DNA from: Heliocidaris tuberculata | Taxonomy: Eukaryota; Echinodermata; Echinoidea; Camarodonta; Echinometridae | Direction: 5' to 3' | DNA: 64,000 nucleotides | Assembly: GCA_025618425.1 (NCBI GenBank) | Contig: CM046836.1 | Coordinates: 15,650,135 to 15,714,134 of the forward strand | Part shown: one piece after another, positions 57,641-64,000 of the stretch | Layout of the letters: each line of letters starts with the position of its first letter | Position numbering within the stretch: position 1 is the first letter of the stretch | Translations under genes and position numbers: made by a program | Notes under the pieces: model-generated | Seen by the model: the letters and a program-made list of their open reading frames with translations, nothing else | Databases searched by the model: none | What the model was told of the DNA's origin: nothing

Positions 57641-60600
57641 GACTACTCCTGAATGTTCCACTGCTGTACAGTCCATATACATTAACCACATTTTTTTCCT
57701 ACTCCACATAAATATTTGTTTTAAATCATTTTGTCTATTGCCTGCTTTTACTGTTGAGTTGATCTAATTACTATGTGAACAAAATTCCTCCACCATCCTA
57801 AAGGCTCGTTCACACATCCAGCGGTAAACCACTGCAAAAAAAAAAAAGCTGCTGCTGCTGCAGCACGTTTTTTGTTGTTGTACTAAATGAATGGCAAGTG
57901 GGGATGCATGAAGCAACAAAGGTCCCACACGTACAAGTACATGTACTCACTTACCTGTGAGTTGTACATGTAAGAATCAGAAACGTGAAGCACAATATCT
58001 TTAAAAAAACCTGCGGTTTTCTGCAGCATATCTGAACAAGCCTTTAACACAAACTTTATTGAATAATTCATCATGATTTTTTCCTTCACAGTTTGATCAT
58101 TAGTGGCAGCAAAACTCGAGTGATTAGTCAGCTCTCAAAGTACATACCATCTTGGCTCACATTACATACATGTACATTGTAAATGTATTACTGACACAAT
58201 ATCCCATCACAAAAATAAAACAAAGAATAAAATGTTAATATACAAATGCAATATGTCCAACTTTTGATATTTCTGTAATACACTGGATAATATTCTTCCA
58301 AAATGAAGACAAATTGAGACCAAATATTTCCTGCTGTAAACAGTCTTTGGATTAAAACAAAAAAAGCACTCTTCAGCACCCTTCTTGGGAAAAAATAAAA
58401 TTGTCCTGTAAGAGGTAACATGTTTTAGTCCTACACTACGGTGAGAAAAGAATGAAATATATACATGCACAACATAAAGACATCTAGGTATCACACTCGA
58501 CCTTGCCTCTAATTGGAGGAAGAATAGTAAGCCATTTTTAAGTTAAAATTTGTGCACCTGCAGTCCATTTGCAGAGCAATTAGTGATTCAGTGTAACCCA
58601 TGCAGGCAAGCTCAGTGACACTCAGCATGAGGTCACAGTTGTTCAGAGCACATCCTTTGTAAAAGTTTGGAGAAAAATTAGACAAATGACCCACCCCCCA
58701 CCCTCCCCCCCCCCCCCCCAAAAAAAAAAAAAAAAAAAATAATAAATAAATAAATAAAAAATAAAAAATAAATAAATAAATAAATAAAAAAATAATCATA
58801 ATAATTAGTGAAAGTTGAGACCATCAAAAATGGGAATCTCAAATTGGTAAATGGGTTATGGCCCTGATAAGATGTCACAAGAATTTCCAAAAGAACTGAC
58901 ATCCTCATTATTTGCAGGTGTTCAATTAACATTCAACAATAACTAATCTGTGTCTCTGATTTTGGTGCTTTCAAACACTGGGTTTTCTTATAACATTTCC
59001 AATGTCCATGTAAGAAAAAAAAAATGATAATACAATCAATTTATAGGAGAAAAACCCAAAAGTGATTCAGCAAAAAGCTATTTTACACAAATTATAAAGT
59101 TATTTGCAAAAGGAACATTTCAGACTTCATTAGAACATGGCACATTGAATCAAAAGAACAATAATAATAAATGACATGTAAGAACAGAATTTATAGATGA
59201 ATATCAAAGAAAAATTTCAAGCACCTAGGGTGCAAACTTCTTGCAGCTGCTTAACAGCTGCATAAACAATTCAAGTTAATTTTTTGCTTAAACTCTATTT
59301 AGAATATACAGTACCTTTGGGAATGCTGACATTTGTGAGCTTCGGAACCTCCATTTAAAAACAAACAAACAACGGCCTAGAATTCAGGTATTCTGGTTGC
59401 TAAGTCATGACGTTCTTAACCCATTGCCTATAGAAATCACATGGTTCTTGTATTAATGCCTTGGGCATTGAGAAAGTTCTGAAGTCAACAGTTTAACCCT
59501 TTGGAGACAACTGAACATATTTTGTGGTTTGGCTCAATGACTCTTGATTCAGAGCTCTGAAAAATATACCAGATGCACGAGTAGAAAGAGCAAAAATTTT
59601 TGCACACACTATGTCCATTTTTGTTGCAAGACAATATTTTGTTTGATGCCAGGAATTCGAAAATGATAAGAAGCTTTAAAATCCTTAAATTGGCAACACA
59701 TTGAGAGATTCAAAATCGTATTTTATCAAAATTGGCAATTTTTTCAACTTTTCGGAAAAAAAATCCTAACTATGTATATTGTTTTCAAACACATTACACC
59801 TTATTAGAACCATGTAGCACTAAAAGAAAAATATTATTTTTGCCAATTTGAAGAACAAAATGTGATCAATTTAGCCCTTAAGTAACTCCTGTAATGAAAG
59901 GGTTAAATGAAATATCCAGTGCATTTCATTATCAGTTATGATGATTACAATTTTAAGCAACCAAGGTTGGGCTTTGTAAATTCATACTGGTAAATGTTTA
60001 ATGCATTAAGGTAAATGATTGTCTCTACCTTAACTATTAAACTTCTTGTACTAGAAGCAGGATCATCCTCTTTCGAAACCCGACAGAAACCTTACCCAAA
60101 ATCAAATATACAGTCAGCTTTCAAGACATATCATATTAATTGTTTTTTCTTACTTCCACTCACTAACCAGCATAAATCCAGAGATTAATTTCATACGGGC
60201 TCCACAATAACGGGGGTAAGGTTCACACAAGAACCACAAAATAGCACCCAACTGCCATAAAAATAGTTAGTATGAAGCAAAAGATTTGTCATTTCTTTAC
60301 TCTTCTACCTCTTAAAATAGCACCAAACGAAGCAAAGCGGAGTATGACTATGAATACATATTCTGAATTCAGTTGGGATGTCCTGAATACTGTGTGCAGC
60401 ATTGATGAAGTCCTACATCCAAGGTCTCTGGTTCTAGACAAGACCTGCATGTCCCCTTCTGAAATGCTGGGCTTTATGTGTAGTCCAAATTCATGGATTG
60501 AGACCTACTGAAAGCAGTTATCCCAACTGAATAAAGACTTATCTAAACAGGACCTAGACTAGTCTAAATCTTTAGCTTTAGAGCAGGATCTGACCAAGGC

Positions 60601-60796
60601 TTGATTTTAAAAGGATTTTTAATCCTGAATCCCAAGACCAGGACTATTCCAAGTGATTCTCTGACTAAAACTTGGTTCTAATCACAGTTTCAAATCCCCA
60701 CTTCGGAACCTGGAACTCAAAAGTCTGAGACCAAAGTCTCTTGGTCAGGTCTTGAACAACATTACTGCCATGTATTTCAGCCCCTCTGCGTTGGCA
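57641..60796. other. Probable 3' flank or 3'UTR of the ankyrin gene, no exon seen
   Basis: A minus-strand AATAAA candidate lies at 58055-58060. C-run, A-run and TAAA microsatellite DNA occupies 58692-58800. Drifting GACCAGGA-like words occur at 60540-60740. No coding frame is supported. Confidence 0.4.
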
Positions 60797-63949
<3,153 letters not shown>

Positions 63950-64000
63950 TTATCATCATAATTATTATTTACTCAGCGATTCCAACAATGATGACATGAA

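Noticed and set aside
60272..60511. 79-residue plus-strand frame
   Set aside because: No recognisable motif; it is in the probable 3' flank of the ankyrin gene on the opposite strand.

Overview
The window looks like nuclear DNA of a sea urchin or a close echinoderm relative. It is AT-rich and intron-rich and contains many microsatellites and short inverted-repeat transposons. The histone messages end in the animal stem-loop followed by CAAGAAAGA. The encoded H4 has Cys at position 73, where most animals have Thr; to my knowledge this is an echinoid hallmark. The genus cannot be named from sequence alone.

Layout. Positions 1-2.5 kb hold no gene, only two abutting inverted-repeat elements. A three-exon minus-strand gene at 2.56-5.74 kb encodes the mitochondrial 2'-O rRNA methyltransferase MRM2/FtsJ2; a terminal-inverted-repeat element of about 0.9 kb sits in its first intron. 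Positions 6-14.8 kb are repeat land: microsatellites, G-rich inverted-repeat elements, a dead non-LTR retrotransposon (7.8-10.1 kb) and a nested pair of inverted-repeat elements (12.8-13.7 kb). A small replication-dependent histone group follows at 15.2-20.0 kb: H2B (minus), H4 (minus) and H3 (plus, divergent from H4). All three are intronless, with TATA boxes, octamer or CCAAT motifs and 3' stem-loops. Positions 20.4-22.9 kb are a long pyrimidine-rich degenerate repeat with a foldback element inside it, followed by minisatellites.

The main gene is a plus-strand de novo DNA methyltransferase (DNMT3). I traced 19 coding exons between 29.03 and 50.18 kb. All splice phases agree, and the predicted protein is about 1487 residues. 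It has a very long Lys/Ser/Gln/Glu-rich N-terminus (most of it in one exon of 757 codons), then a PWWP domain, an ADD zinc-finger module and a complete C5-methyltransferase domain with SPC and ENV motifs. Two introns need GC donors, and a duplicated piece of the PWWP exon lies just downstream and would act as a poison exon. Introns hold tandem repeats, including a 147-bp array, perfect palindromes and several inverted-repeat elements. A likely 3 kb 3'UTR follows.

The right end carries the last four visible exons of a minus-strand ankyrin-repeat gene resembling ANKRD54. It faces DNMT3 tail to tail and runs off the window. The coding genes are conserved, recognisable families. The unusual material is the DNMT3 gene structure and the dense set of inverted-repeat elements, several of which share TTAA target duplications and an AGG start.
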